DNA of 11,161 nt from an uncultured bacterium (GTDB lineage Bacteria; Planctomycetota; Phycisphaerae; Phycisphaerales; SM1A02), in the NCBI GenBank assembly GCA_903938205.1, contig CAJACJ010000488.1:1-11161 (forward strand). The letters are read 5' to 3'. The notes under the pieces were generated by a model, which did not search any database, had not been told where the DNA came from, and worked only from the letters and a program-made list of their open reading frames with translations. Position numbers and translations under genes: made by a program. Below are positions 1 to 7,441 of this stretch, piece by piece (the first letter of the stretch is position 1; each line of letters opens with the position of its first letter).

Positions 1-488
1 AGCCAGCGCAAACCACATTCTTCCTGAGCGATTTCACGCCCGAGGAACTTGCCGCGGGTGGTGACTTAACTGGACAAGTGATCAACATTCAATTGTTGTG
101 GGAGCCGCGACCTGGCTACACGCCACTTGATCCCACCACCACTAATGTGTCCATTCGACTTCTTGTTTTTTCCAAGGGCGAGGTCGGCATGTACGGTGGC
201 GGCGGATTTGCATGGCCACGCGGAACGCCTGGTGAAACGGACATGCAACTGAAGATGACAGGAAGCAATCTTTCGCTGATCGCAAAGAGTAAAAACTTTG
301 TGGATTTACTCAGCCCTGGCGAAATGCTGGGAAGCGTGGACGCAACGTTTAACGAACAAGCGGCCATTGTTCTGCGACGCACTGCCAGCCAAATTATTTC
401 AAACAAGTTGGGTGTTGTGCGATGGGTGGATTCGATGCCGCCATCCGATTTGAATCTCGCATCCGCAGATCAAATCTCACCGCGCTGA
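1..488 (+). CDS. Unrecognised protein, C-terminal part (5' end outside window)
   Basis: The reading frame is open from the left edge (first full codon at position 3) to a TGA at 486-488, giving about 161 residues. A GTG lies at 78, but the frame upstream of it is fully open and protein-like (it reads TTFFLSDFTPEELAAGG), so the gene very probably starts outside the window. The visible part is soluble and has alternating hydrophobic beta-type segments. It contains a glycine-rich stretch (MYGGGGFAWPRG, about residues 62-73 of the visible part) and a C-terminal portion with LLSPGEMLGSVDA and a positively charged LRRTASQII segment. There are no membrane helices and no catalytic motif that I recognise. 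A secreted or lipid-anchored beta-rich protein is possible, but the signal region is not visible. It converges on the Nudix gene with a 69-base gap. Coding status is likely from frame length and composition. Function is unknown. Confidence 0.7.
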   Translation, partial: PAQTTFFLSDFTPEELAAGGDLTGQVINIQLLWEPRPGYTPLDPTTTNVSIRLLVFSKGEVGMYGGGGFAWPRGTPGETDMQLKMTGSNLSLIAKSKNFVDLLSPGEMLGSVDATFNEQAAIVLRRTASQIISNKLGVVRWVDSMPPSDLNLASADQISPR

Positions 489-557
489 ACTTCACATTCA
501 ATTTTCATTGTCGCTGATTGCATGCACGAACTTGTACTCACAGTGCGCGCTTGTATT

Positions 558-1259
558 TCACCGCATGTTCTGAGTAGCTGAATTTCCAACAATTCGCAGG
601 GCAATTTCAAGCATTTGCCGAGTGCAGGCGGACATGGGCTCCGGCATGTCCGCAACAGAAACCATTTCAAGTTTTTGATATTCCCAATTTGGCGGCGCGT
701 CGGGCGGTTGAATCATGGCAAGTTCATGCGCAATTTCCCACGTGGCAACAACTGGATCAAGGAACAAAGCGTGTGCGATGGCGCGACTCTTAGCTTGCAC
801 GCCACACTCCTCCAACAATTCGCGCTCAATGCCAACCGCGGGGTCTTCATCCGGCTCAACACTGCCCGCGGGCGCGAACTCCCACTGATTGGGATAGCTG
901 GCGCAATTTGCCGCGCGTAAACCCACCAAGCACTTTCCATTCCAGTGCGCGATCGCGCGAGTGCCAAGGCCCACAAATCCACTTTGAATTCCTGCAAGTC
1001 GCACCGCGTTCATGCGATAGGTGGTTCGCGCGACATGAATGGTCGCGCCACCATGACCATCGCGATGCACACCCACAACATGAAAAACCGGACCGTCGCT
1101 GAGCTTGGGATTGCGTTGGCACAATTCGCTCCACGTGTCATCAATGAGATTCGCTTCACACGCCGCGATAAAGGGCTCGCTGCCCACAATAATTCGCGGC
1201 GGGCGCCGAAGCCAGATCAAACGTTGCGCGGCATTGGCGTGGTGCGGATCGATGCTCAC
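558..1259 (-). CDS. Nudix hydrolase
   Basis: Nudix enzymes cleave nucleoside diphosphates linked to another moiety. The 233-residue product has a complete Nudix box GX5EX7REUXEEXGU: G132, E138, then R146-E-L-L-E-E-C-G-V154, so all metal-binding glutamates are present. The lead-in QWEFAPAGSVEPDE is typical. About 110 residues precede the Nudix fold, giving a two-part protein reminiscent of the longer plant-type Nudix proteins, so the N-terminal part may set substrate choice. The substrate cannot be inferred. I chose the GTG at 1257-1259. It lies 16 bases after the stop of the POT transporter gene on the same strand and has a weak GAG ribosome site six bases upstream. The frame continues open to an ATG at 1367, but that would overlap the transporter gene by about 90 bases and the extra residues look non-coding. 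It is probably co-transcribed with the transporter. Confidence 0.88.
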   Translation of the reverse strand: MSIDPHHANAAQRLIWLRRPPRIIVGSEPFIAACEANLIDDTWSELCQRNPKLSDGPVFHVVGVHRDGHGGATIHVARTTYRMNAVRLAGIQSGFVGLGTRAIAHWNGKCLVGLRAANCASYPNQWEFAPAGSVEPDEDPAVGIERELLEECGVQAKSRAIAHALFLDPVVATWEIAHELAMIQPPDAPPNWEYQKLEMVSVADMPEPMSACTRQMLEIALRIVGNSATQNMR

Positions 1260-1265
1260 AAAAAT

Positions 1266-1268
1266 CTC
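1266..1268 (-). promoter_or_regulatory. Weak ribosome binding site (GAG) for the Nudix gene
   Basis: On the minus strand GAG is followed by a six-base spacer (attttt) and then GTG. The core is short, but the spacing is right. It supports the GTG at 1259 over the overlapping ATG at 1367. Confidence 0.35.
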
Positions 1269-1275
1269 GAGCCAC

Positions 1276-2898
1276 TCACTGCGCGGGCGCCGCGTTGGGA
1301 TCGTCCTGCAAATATTCACGCGGCTTGTACAGCACGACGACAAAGATAAACAGCACTGTGGCGCCAATCATTAATTTCGTGAAAAACCAGTAGTAATTGG
1401 CTCCAACCAGAGTTGAATTGCCATTGGCATCCATGGTGAATCGATTCACCGCGGCGGTGAATAAATTTCCCAGCGATACCGACAACAAAGAGAAACTCAT
1501 AATGAGCGACTTCATTTGTGGTGGCGCCTGCGTGTAGCTGAACTCAAGACATGTGATGGACACCAACACCTCGGCGGCGGTGATGACCATGTACGCAAGA
1601 AGTTGCCAACCCACCGTTGGCCAATTGGCGCGTTGCGTGGAACCATCCTTCAGAACGGCCACGCCAGCTTTAATGATGGGCTTGGCCATGGCGGCGTATG
1701 GCGGCTTGTCGCTGGACTTGTCTTGTGGTTGCGCGCAGACAGTTTCCAATTCCACCGCGCAGGCATTATGTTCCTCAAGCCGCATGGCTTTGCATGTGGC
1801 GGCAACATCCACATCACCGCGCAACACCATGGGAAGAATGGTCTCGTCAAAATGCGCCTCTTCTTTTTCAATCAAGCCCTGCGCATATGCGGCGATGGAG
1901 AATGAAACCACCGTCAACGCGAAGCCAATCAAAATTTTTCGTAGCGGCGTGAGTTTAAAAACCTTGGACGCCAGTGGATAAATCACATACGCGAACAGCG
2001 GAATATAAATAAGGATCAGCAGTGGATTGATGGCTTGCACTTGGCTTTCAAGCCAAATGATGCCCATAAAGTCCAAGTTCATTTGCTGCGCTTGCTCCAC
2101 CCACGCGGAGCCGCCTTGGTCATACAGCGACCAAAACATGGCCACGAATAAATACAGTGGAACCAACTTGAAGATGGATTTCAATCCCGACATGCCAAAG
2201 GTCTCGCCAAAATATCGCAAGCCGCGCGGCTGAATGTGCGTGAATTTGTTGCGGCCCATCCAGAACACCAGGGTGGCCAACGCCATTAAAATTCCAGGTA
2301 CTCCAAAGGCCCAACCTGCTCCGTAATTTTTAAGTAGCCATGGGGTGAGTAGCGTGGAGAAGAACGAACCAAAGTTGATGGCGAAATAAAACCAGCCGAA
2401 GATTTTTTCTATGAGATGCTTGTTGGCGTGTCCAAATTGATCGCCCACATGCGCGCTGACGCACGGCTTGATTCCGCCCGAGCCAATGGCGATGAGCACA
2501 AGTCCAGCAACCATCCATCCTTTGGGATCAAGCGTTGCGGCAAGCGCGCCCGAAGGCAAATCGATCAGCGCCAAACACAAATGCCCCGCGCAATACACCA
2601 TGGAGAGCGCAAGAATGGTGACGTACTTGCCAAGGAACGCGTCAGCAATGATGGCGCCAATGACCGGAAAGAAATACGCGCTGGCCACAAACAGATGCAT
2701 CCACTCGCGCGCCTGGGTGTCGGTCATGTAGTTGGGCTGGCCCTGCGCCGACAACAAATACTGCGTCATGAACACCACAAGAATGGTTTTCATTCCGTAG
2801 AACGAGAAACGCTCGGCGGCCTCATTGCCAACGATATATGGAATTCCTGCGGGAATTCCATTGGTTTCAATCGGGGCGATTCGATAGGGTGTGCTCAT
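1276..2898 (-). CDS. POT/PTR2-family proton-dependent oligopeptide transporter
   Basis: This is an inner-membrane symporter of the major facilitator superfamily that takes up di- and tripeptides with protons. With the ATG at 2898 it has 540 residues. Family motifs are clear: NEAAERFSFYG (E26, E29, R30: the ExxER proton-coupling motif in helix 1), PVIGAIIADAFLGKY (78-92), GSGGIKPCVSAHVGDQF (139-155), FYFAINFGSFFS (170-181) and, late in the protein, EVLVSITCLEFSYTQAP. These variants resemble eukaryotic PEPT proteins more than E. coli-type POTs. A hydrophilic loop at about 345-425 carries three cysteines (about 369, 380, 388) and probably faces the periplasm. The frame extends to an ATG at 2991, but the added residues are not family-like and the MSTPYRIAP start places the ExxER motif at the usual distance from the N-terminus. 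No Shine-Dalgarno site is visible at either start. The downstream gene is the Nudix hydrolase. Confidence 0.93.
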   Translation of the reverse strand: MSTPYRIAPIETNGIPAGIPYIVGNEAAERFSFYGMKTILVVFMTQYLLSAQGQPNYMTDTQAREWMHLFVASAYFFPVIGAIIADAFLGKYVTILALSMVYCAGHLCLALIDLPSGALAATLDPKGWMVAGLVLIAIGSGGIKPCVSAHVGDQFGHANKHLIEKIFGWFYFAINFGSFFSTLLTPWLLKNYGAGWAFGVPGILMALATLVFWMGRNKFTHIQPRGLRYFGETFGMSGLKSIFKLVPLYLFVAMFWSLYDQGGSAWVEQAQQMNLDFMGIIWLESQVQAINPLLILIYIPLFAYVIYPLASKVFKLTPLRKILIGFALTVVSFSIAAYAQGLIEKEEAHFDETILPMVLRGDVDVAATCKAMRLEEHNACAVELETVCAQPQDKSSDKPPYAAMAKPIIKAGVAVLKDGSTQRANWPTVGWQLLAYMVITAAEVLVSITCLEFSYTQAPPQMKSLIMSFSLLSVSLGNLFTAAVNRFTMDANGNSTLVGANYYWFFTKLMIGATVLFIFVVVLYKPREYLQDDPNAAPAQ

Positions 2899-3060
2899 AG
2901 GTGGCACGAGTGTAAAGAAATATCCGCACGAGCGTGCGATGATTGGGAGCGAGATGGATGAAAATTGCGCTTGAAAGTGAATGCGCGCCACTGCGGGACA
3001 GGCTCATGTAACGCTCACATACCGATCCATGTCGCACCCACTGCCCCACTGAATTTCAAT

Positions 3061-3579
3061 TTATGATTTTTTCACAAACGTCATGCTGCCCAAGTCTTTA
3101 ATGACGCCAGGAAATTGCAACACATGATTGTGCATGACCACATACACGCCGGGTGAAACAATTTGCACGGCAAGCAATGCCTCAGTCAGATTTTGAGTGG
3201 CGTCAGTCTTACGAAGTTCCCATGGACGCATGGCTCCAGTAAAAATCACGGGCTTCATTGGCGCGCCACTGGCAAGCAAGCGCTCCAATGTGCGCTCGCC
3301 ACTTTGGGCTAATCGATCGGTGCCGTGAACCACGATCACACCATCATGGCTTTGACATTGCTTGACCACTTCGGCGGCGATCAAGTCATGGTCGGCATCG
3401 CTCATTTCCAAACTGTCTTTGTTCATGAGCGCCACGCGCGTCACCGATTCAACGCCACGCAATTCAAGTTGCGTCAACATGACATCAAGCACGCTGACAT
3501 GGTTCTTCAGCGTGCCACCAAGCTCCTCGTATGTTTTCTCAATGGTGCCGCCGGTGGAGATAAGCGCGATTCGTTTCAT
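3061..3579 (-). CDS. Single-domain asparaginase (asparaginase/glutaminase N-terminal fold)
   Basis: The 172-residue product matches only the N-terminal catalytic domain of L-asparaginase, which hydrolyses asparagine to aspartate and ammonia. Classical enzymes have about 330 residues. The signatures are STGGTIEK (nucleophile candidate T12), Y17, KDSLEMS (substrate-binding D55-S56), VVHGTDR (T87-D88), FTGAMRP (113-119) and a late lysine (K161, in GVIKDLG) where the catalytic lysine is expected. All key residues therefore appear to be present. The C-terminal domain is absent, and the 162 bases before the transporter start are too short to encode it. Short stand-alone asparaginase domains are known in other bacteria (for example Epsilonproteobacteria), so this is probably a natural small form rather than a broken gene. 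There is no signal peptide, so it is cytoplasmic. It lies upstream of the peptide transporter gene on the same strand, which could fit use of imported peptides. Confidence 0.87.
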   Translation of the reverse strand: MKRIALISTGGTIEKTYEELGGTLKNHVSVLDVMLTQLELRGVESVTRVALMNKDSLEMSDADHDLIAAEVVKQCQSHDGVIVVHGTDRLAQSGERTLERLLASGAPMKPVIFTGAMRPWELRKTDATQNLTEALLAVQIVSPGVYVVMHNHVLQFPGVIKDLGSMTFVKKS

Positions 3580-3713
3580 GGTTGATGAGCATAGAAAGTT
3601 TCAGGCGATCCACTGTGCTTTGGCTTTAAGAAGCGGCATGCAACAATTTCAATATTTTTGCCTATGCGATTGAGATTTTTATAATTTCAAATACGCCGTC
3701 TATTTGGCTTCAA

Positions 3714-6005
3714 TCAGCCTTCAATCAGTCGATCCTCTGGCGCCAAGCATGAGATGTCCGTGCAAATCTGCATGCGCACGCCCAGTCGCAGTGGCCGCGG
3801 CGTTGGTCGTGGCGTAATCACGCTGACAAGAATAACGACACGCCCTTGATAGCACTGAGAACCGTCGGAGCGACGGGTTGCATTTGGAAAAATACATTTC
3901 AACGTCACGCCACTATCGCGCGCGGAAATATCCAGTCCGCTTAATGGAGGAATTGCGGTTTCAGAAACTGCCCCACTGGCGCCAGTCGAGGCAATCTCAT
4001 GCGCCGCAACATGATGACCAGCATCAATGTCAAGACGTAATTCAAATTCATCAAACGAATGATTCATGGCGACAAGTTGCATGCGAACCGGCGAAGGCGC
4101 GGCGCCACCCGGAACACGACCAGGCAACAACGCGCGCAACTCGCGCGCCGCCATCAAGGAACGCGCCGCCGAAGTTGGCTTCTGCGCAATGGCGCCGCTT
4201 GCGCGGTCAAGCCCTGCGAAAGCGCGCTCCGCCCACGAATTATTTTTTGTCAACTGCGCAAGCGTGACCAAACATTGCGTGATCACTCCCGCGCCAGATG
4301 GAACCGCGCCATCATCAATGCCGCTGATGGAAATAATGCGTCCACTGTCATTGGCCAGCGCCTCCACCCAACCCAAATCCGCACGCCAAAATTTTTCGCA
4401 GGCGCTTTGCACAATGACCGTGGCATGCGCCAACCAACGCGAGTCATTTGTGGCGCGCGCCAACGCCAACAAACCTGCGGCAAAACATGCGTAATCCTCT
4501 AGAAAACCAGGGCTGCTGACAACGCCATCTTTGGCGGAGCGATACAGCGTGTCACTTTGTGCAGTCGTCTTGGGAATCGTGGCCGCGGCACTTGAAGGCG
4601 CTGCGTGCAACTGCGTAAACACGTCATCGGCCGCGCGCGCCGCGGCTTCGATCCAGCGCGGTTGGTTGCACAAGCGCCCAGCTTCGGCAAGACCTTCAAT
4701 AGCCAAACCGTTCCAACCCGCGATCAGCGTGGCGTCCATGCGCGGAGATTTCCTCAGCGCGCGCTCCGCTAACAACGCTTGTCGAACAGCGTTGTAGCGC
4801 GTCCACCACTGCGCAAGTTCCACATTCATTTTTGTGGCTAGCTCCTGAGGCCGCGCCCGCAGTATCAAAACAAATTTGGGCTCATCTTCCGGATGGTGCG
4901 GGTCGCGAAAATTGGGTGAGGCACTCAGTCCAAACGCGTCGACGGCCAGTGGCACATCTTTTTCAAGACCGGCGCGTTCAAGGGCGCGCGTAACTTCATG
5001 CTTGGACCAAATATAATTCAGGCCCTCGCGCCCATCCACCTCCGCATCAATAGCCGCCATGAAACCACCGCTGGGCAATCGCATGACGTCAAGCAAAAAT
5101 TCAGCGAGCTCGTATGTGACGGTCGTAAAAAATTCGTCGCCACCCACATGCGCTTGCCGCGCGTACAACAAAAGCAACTGGCCTTGGTCGTACAACATCT
5201 TTTCAAAGTGCGGCACGGTCCACGTCGCATCCACGGCGTAGCGATGAAAGCCGCCATCAAGTTGGTCGCGCACGCCGCCAAGCGCCATGCCATCAAGCGT
5301 GCGAACCAGCGCGAATTGAGCCATTTCCCCCGCCGTGGCCTGCAAAAACAAAGGCAACGATGGCTGTGGAAATTTAGGCGCGCCACCAAAGCCGCCGTTG
5401 ACCGCGTCATGAAATGTCAGCAACGCGCGCACGGTGTTAATTTCCATATCCTCATCCAGTGGCTTGCGAAGCGGCGCCAGTTGCAAATCTTGTTCAACCA
5501 AACGCGTGAGTTCGTTGGCCTGCGCCTCTATGTCCGCGCGCTTGTGAAGCCACGCGTCCGACATGCGCATGAGCAATTGAGGAAAACTAATTCTTCCATG
5601 CGCTGGCGTTGGCGGAAAATAGGTGCCCGCAAAAAATGGACGCAGCGTTTTCGGTTCCAGAAAAACATGCAGCGGCCAACCGCCACTTGATCTTCCTTCA
5701 GTGATGGACGTGAACACTTGACACGCGGTCATCCAAAGCGCGTCCAAGTCTGGCCGTTGCTCGCGATCCACTTTCACGCACACAAATTTCTCGCCCATCA
5801 AACGCGCAATGTCAGGGTTCTCAAAACATTCGCGCTCCATGACATGACACCAATAGCACGTGCTGTACCCGGTGCTCACTAACAGCGGCACATCACGAAG
5901 CCGCGCCTGCGCAATGGCCGCGTCGCCCCACGGATACCACGGCACAGGATTGAATGCGTGTTGTAAAAGATACGGACTTTTTTCATTGGCTAAAGAATTT
6001 GACAT
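3714..6005 (-). CDS. YyaL/DUF255 thioredoxin-fold protein with C-terminal DsbD-alpha-like domain
   Basis: With the ATG at 6005 the product has 763 residues. The N-terminal thioredoxin-like DUF255 domain opens with SPYLLQHAFNPVPWYPW. It carries the redox motif C50-Y-W-C53 followed by HVMERE, then KVDREQRPDLDA and GGWPLHVFLEP. A long alpha/alpha-barrel (six-hairpin) region follows, with GGFGGAPKFPQ, GGFHRYAVDATWTVPHFEKM, WNGLAIEGLAEAG and DDGAVPSGAG, all typical of YyaL/spermatogenesis-associated protein 20 relatives. The last ~125 residues (639-763) look like the DsbD N-terminal domain: LRLDIDAGHHVAAHE, a beta-rich middle and ICTDISCLAPED with a Cys748/Cys753 pair. The biochemical role of the family is unsettled. 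The frame is open to an ATG at 6101, but those 32 residues are low-complexity, whereas the inner ATG has a good ribosome site and the usual family start. No signal peptide is seen at either start. Confidence 0.93.
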   Translation of the reverse strand: MSNSLANEKSPYLLQHAFNPVPWYPWGDAAIAQARLRDVPLLVSTGYSTCYWCHVMERECFENPDIARLMGEKFVCVKVDREQRPDLDALWMTACQVFTSITEGRSSGGWPLHVFLEPKTLRPFFAGTYFPPTPAHGRISFPQLLMRMSDAWLHKRADIEAQANELTRLVEQDLQLAPLRKPLDEDMEINTVRALLTFHDAVNGGFGGAPKFPQPSLPLFLQATAGEMAQFALVRTLDGMALGGVRDQLDGGFHRYAVDATWTVPHFEKMLYDQGQLLLLYARQAHVGGDEFFTTVTYELAEFLLDVMRLPSGGFMAAIDAEVDGREGLNYIWSKHEVTRALERAGLEKDVPLAVDAFGLSASPNFRDPHHPEDEPKFVLILRARPQELATKMNVELAQWWTRYNAVRQALLAERALRKSPRMDATLIAGWNGLAIEGLAEAGRLCNQPRWIEAAARAADDVFTQLHAAPSSAAATIPKTTAQSDTLYRSAKDGVVSSPGFLEDYACFAAGLLALARATNDSRWLAHATVIVQSACEKFWRADLGWVEALANDSGRIISISGIDDGAVPSGAGVITQCLVTLAQLTKNNSWAERAFAGLDRASGAIAQKPTSAARSLMAARELRALLPGRVPGGAAPSPVRMQLVAMNHSFDEFELRLDIDAGHHVAAHEIASTGASGAVSETAIPPLSGLDISARDSGVTLKCIFPNATRRSDGSQCYQGRVVILVSVITPRPTPRPLRLGVRMQICTDISCLAPEDRLIEG

Positions 6006-6009
6006 GTGA

Positions 6010-6014
6010 CCCTC
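6010..6014 (-). promoter_or_regulatory. Ribosome binding site (GAGGG) deciding the YyaL-family start
   Basis: On the minus strand GAGGG is followed by tcac and then the ATG at 6005. It is one of the clearer Shine-Dalgarno sites in the window and supports the inner start over the ATG at 6101, which has none. Confidence 0.55.
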
Positions 6015-6134
6015 ATGTGCAGATTGCGAACCCGCGTGCGCGGAGACATCATGCGCTGCTGCGGCATCTTTTTTGCGGGATTGAGAGGCAAAATCATTCA
6101 TGAAGTGGCGATCAGCATAGCCGTGAGCCGATAG

Positions 6135-6905
6135 ATGAATGTGTTTATTCCAATGCTCGCGATTTCTTGGATTGGTTCTTTTCTGTCGATTGGCAGCGGG
6201 GCCGTTCTGTGGGCATTTGGCGGCCGCATTGTTCGACGCGCGGTTGCGGTAGCTGGATTTGTGGGCGGAATTCCCGCCGGGGTTGTGCTGAGCGAATGGA
6301 TGGGCATTGCCTGGCTACCACCTTGGGGCAGCGCCATCATCGGCGCGTTCGCCGGCGTCATCATTGCGTTGCTGGCCTATCGATTCGCTCTTGCGATCAC
6401 CGTCATGATTGTCGCGGGGCTTGTGGCGGCAATTATTTCCGCCGCCATCATTGACCGTGGTTTGATTGCATCCGATCAAGCAAGAGCCATCGCGGAAAAT
6501 CGTGCCGCTGGCCTGACCGAAGCGCTTGCCGCCGCGTGGACCCCAAAGGGAAGCGACGCGCTGACTCTGAAGGACCAGACGCTTGACGCGTACAACAGAT
6601 TTTGGAACACACTTGATCCACCAGAGCGCACTCTTTTTGGCGCATCCATTCTTGCCGCCAGCGTCGCCGGTTTGTTTCTTGGATTTTTCATGCGCCGCAG
6701 CGCCGAGATTGCCGTCACCGCGACCGCAGGCAGCTTGTTGATTTCATGGGGGCTGTCTCAATTGTGGGGCGCGGATTCGCCGCGGCTTACAGCCTGGGCA
6801 TTTGCCACAACCGTGCTTGGTTTTGTTGGATTTATCACGCAATCCTTCTTTGCCTCCAATGCAAAAACAGCGGCGCCTGAAAAATCATCCAAGGACGTGG
6901 CGTAA
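6135..6905 (+). CDS. Seven-helix membrane protein of unknown function
   Basis: The 256-residue product has about seven predicted membrane helices, at roughly 7-29, 35-53, 65-81, 85-107, 167-186, 190-210 and 218-238. A soluble, partly charged segment (108-165, including TPKGSDALTLKDQTLDAYNR) separates helices four and five. The tail (KTAAPEKSSKDVA) is hydrophilic. The first half is rich in small residues (GGRIVRR, GFVGGIPAGV, AIIGAFAGVIIALLAYR) in a pattern somewhat like the DUF4203/TMEM198 type, but this is only a weak impression. I see no catalytic, transporter or nucleotide-binding motif. It is divergent from the YyaL-family gene, with about 130 bases between the two starts, and is followed after 58 bases by the SRPBCC gene, so it may lead a three-gene operon. 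No strong ribosome site precedes the ATG. Confidence 0.8.
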   Translation: MNVFIPMLAISWIGSFLSIGSGAVLWAFGGRIVRRAVAVAGFVGGIPAGVVLSEWMGIAWLPPWGSAIIGAFAGVIIALLAYRFALAITVMIVAGLVAAIISAAIIDRGLIASDQARAIAENRAAGLTEALAAAWTPKGSDALTLKDQTLDAYNRFWNTLDPPERTLFGASILAASVAGLFLGFFMRRSAEIAVTATAGSLLISWGLSQLWGADSPRLTAWAFATTVLGFVGFITQSFFASNAKTAAPEKSSKDVA

Positions 6906-6963
6906 TTCCAAACTCCACATATGTCGTCGCGCCACAACCGCAACTCTGAGATAGGCTTTCATT

Positions 6964-7425
6964 GTGGTACGCAAAGAGAACAATGGAATTTGGATCACGC
7001 TCAAGGAGACCATCGCGGCTCATCATGAAGATGTCTTTGCGTGCCTCACCACCGCTGACGGACTAACCCGTTGGCTCACGCTTGCCGCTGAAGTTGATCT
7101 GCGCAAAGGCGGCACCATGAAGTTGGGTTGGGACTCCAAGTTCCGCCGCTCATTTGAAGTTCCCATTCTTGATTACGATCCAGGCGGCAAAGTCACTTGG
7201 GGCTGGCCCGTTGGCTTGGACGATGATGCGGTTCCAATTGAATGGGTCGTGACACCAGAGGCTGAAGAAGGTGCGCGCGTGATTCATCGCCATGGTCCAT
7301 TTCTTGACAATTCGGACATGATCTTGGTCGCAGCCAATGACGCTGAAAGTTGGCGCTGGTACATGTGCAATCTTCGGACAGTTCTTGAAGCAAAAGTCGA
7401 TATGAGAAAAGATCGCCCGCTCTAA
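6964..7425 (+). CDS. SRPBCC/AHSA1-family protein
   Basis: The 153-residue product has the START-like helix-grip fold of AHSA1 (activator of Hsp90 ATPase-like) proteins. These bind hydrophobic ligands or act in stress responses, and most bacterial members have no known ligand. Supporting pattern: an opening beta strand and helix (ITLKETIAAHHEDVFACLTT), then LTRWLTLAAEVDLRKGG, the strands MKLGWDS, FEVPILDYDPGGKVTWGWP and IEWVVTP, VIHRHGPF, and the C-terminal amphipathic helix ESWRWYMCNLRTVLEAKVD. This is the usual order for the family, and the length fits one domain. There are no membrane segments, so it is cytoplasmic. The start is GTG at 6964, with AGG eight bases upstream. The next gene begins 16 bases after its stop, so the two are almost certainly co-transcribed. 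Confidence 0.85.
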   Translation: MVRKENNGIWITLKETIAAHHEDVFACLTTADGLTRWLTLAAEVDLRKGGTMKLGWDSKFRRSFEVPILDYDPGGKVTWGWPVGLDDDAVPIEWVVTPEAEEGARVIHRHGPFLDNSDMILVAANDAESWRWYMCNLRTVLEAKVDMRKDRPL

Positions 7426-7428
7426 ACA

Positions 7429-7433
7429 AAGGA
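7429..7433 (+). promoter_or_regulatory. Ribosome binding site (AAGGA) for the 7442 gene
   Basis: AAGGA sits eight bases before the ATG at 7442, just after the stop of the SRPBCC gene. It supports both the start and translational linkage of the pair. Confidence 0.55.
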
Positions 7434-7441
7434 AATTATCC

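Noticed and set aside
489..557. Possible terminator between the convergent first gene and the Nudix gene
   Set aside because: No GC-rich stem with a T tail on either strand, only a short TGCATGCA palindrome.
2416..2961. Plus-strand open frame of about 181 codons opposite the POT transporter gene
   Set aside because: No recognisable protein pattern, and it is antisense to strong family motifs.
2899..3060. Possible remnant of a missing asparaginase C-terminal domain after a frameshift
   Set aside because: The gap is only 162 bases and I see no asparaginase-like sequence in it. The 172-residue form is complete and matches known short homologues.
4998..5690. Plus-strand open frame of about 230 codons opposite the YyaL-family gene
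   Set aside because: It is rich in R, K, Q and H with no domain pattern, and lies fully antisense to a well-supported conserved gene. It is a composition shadow.
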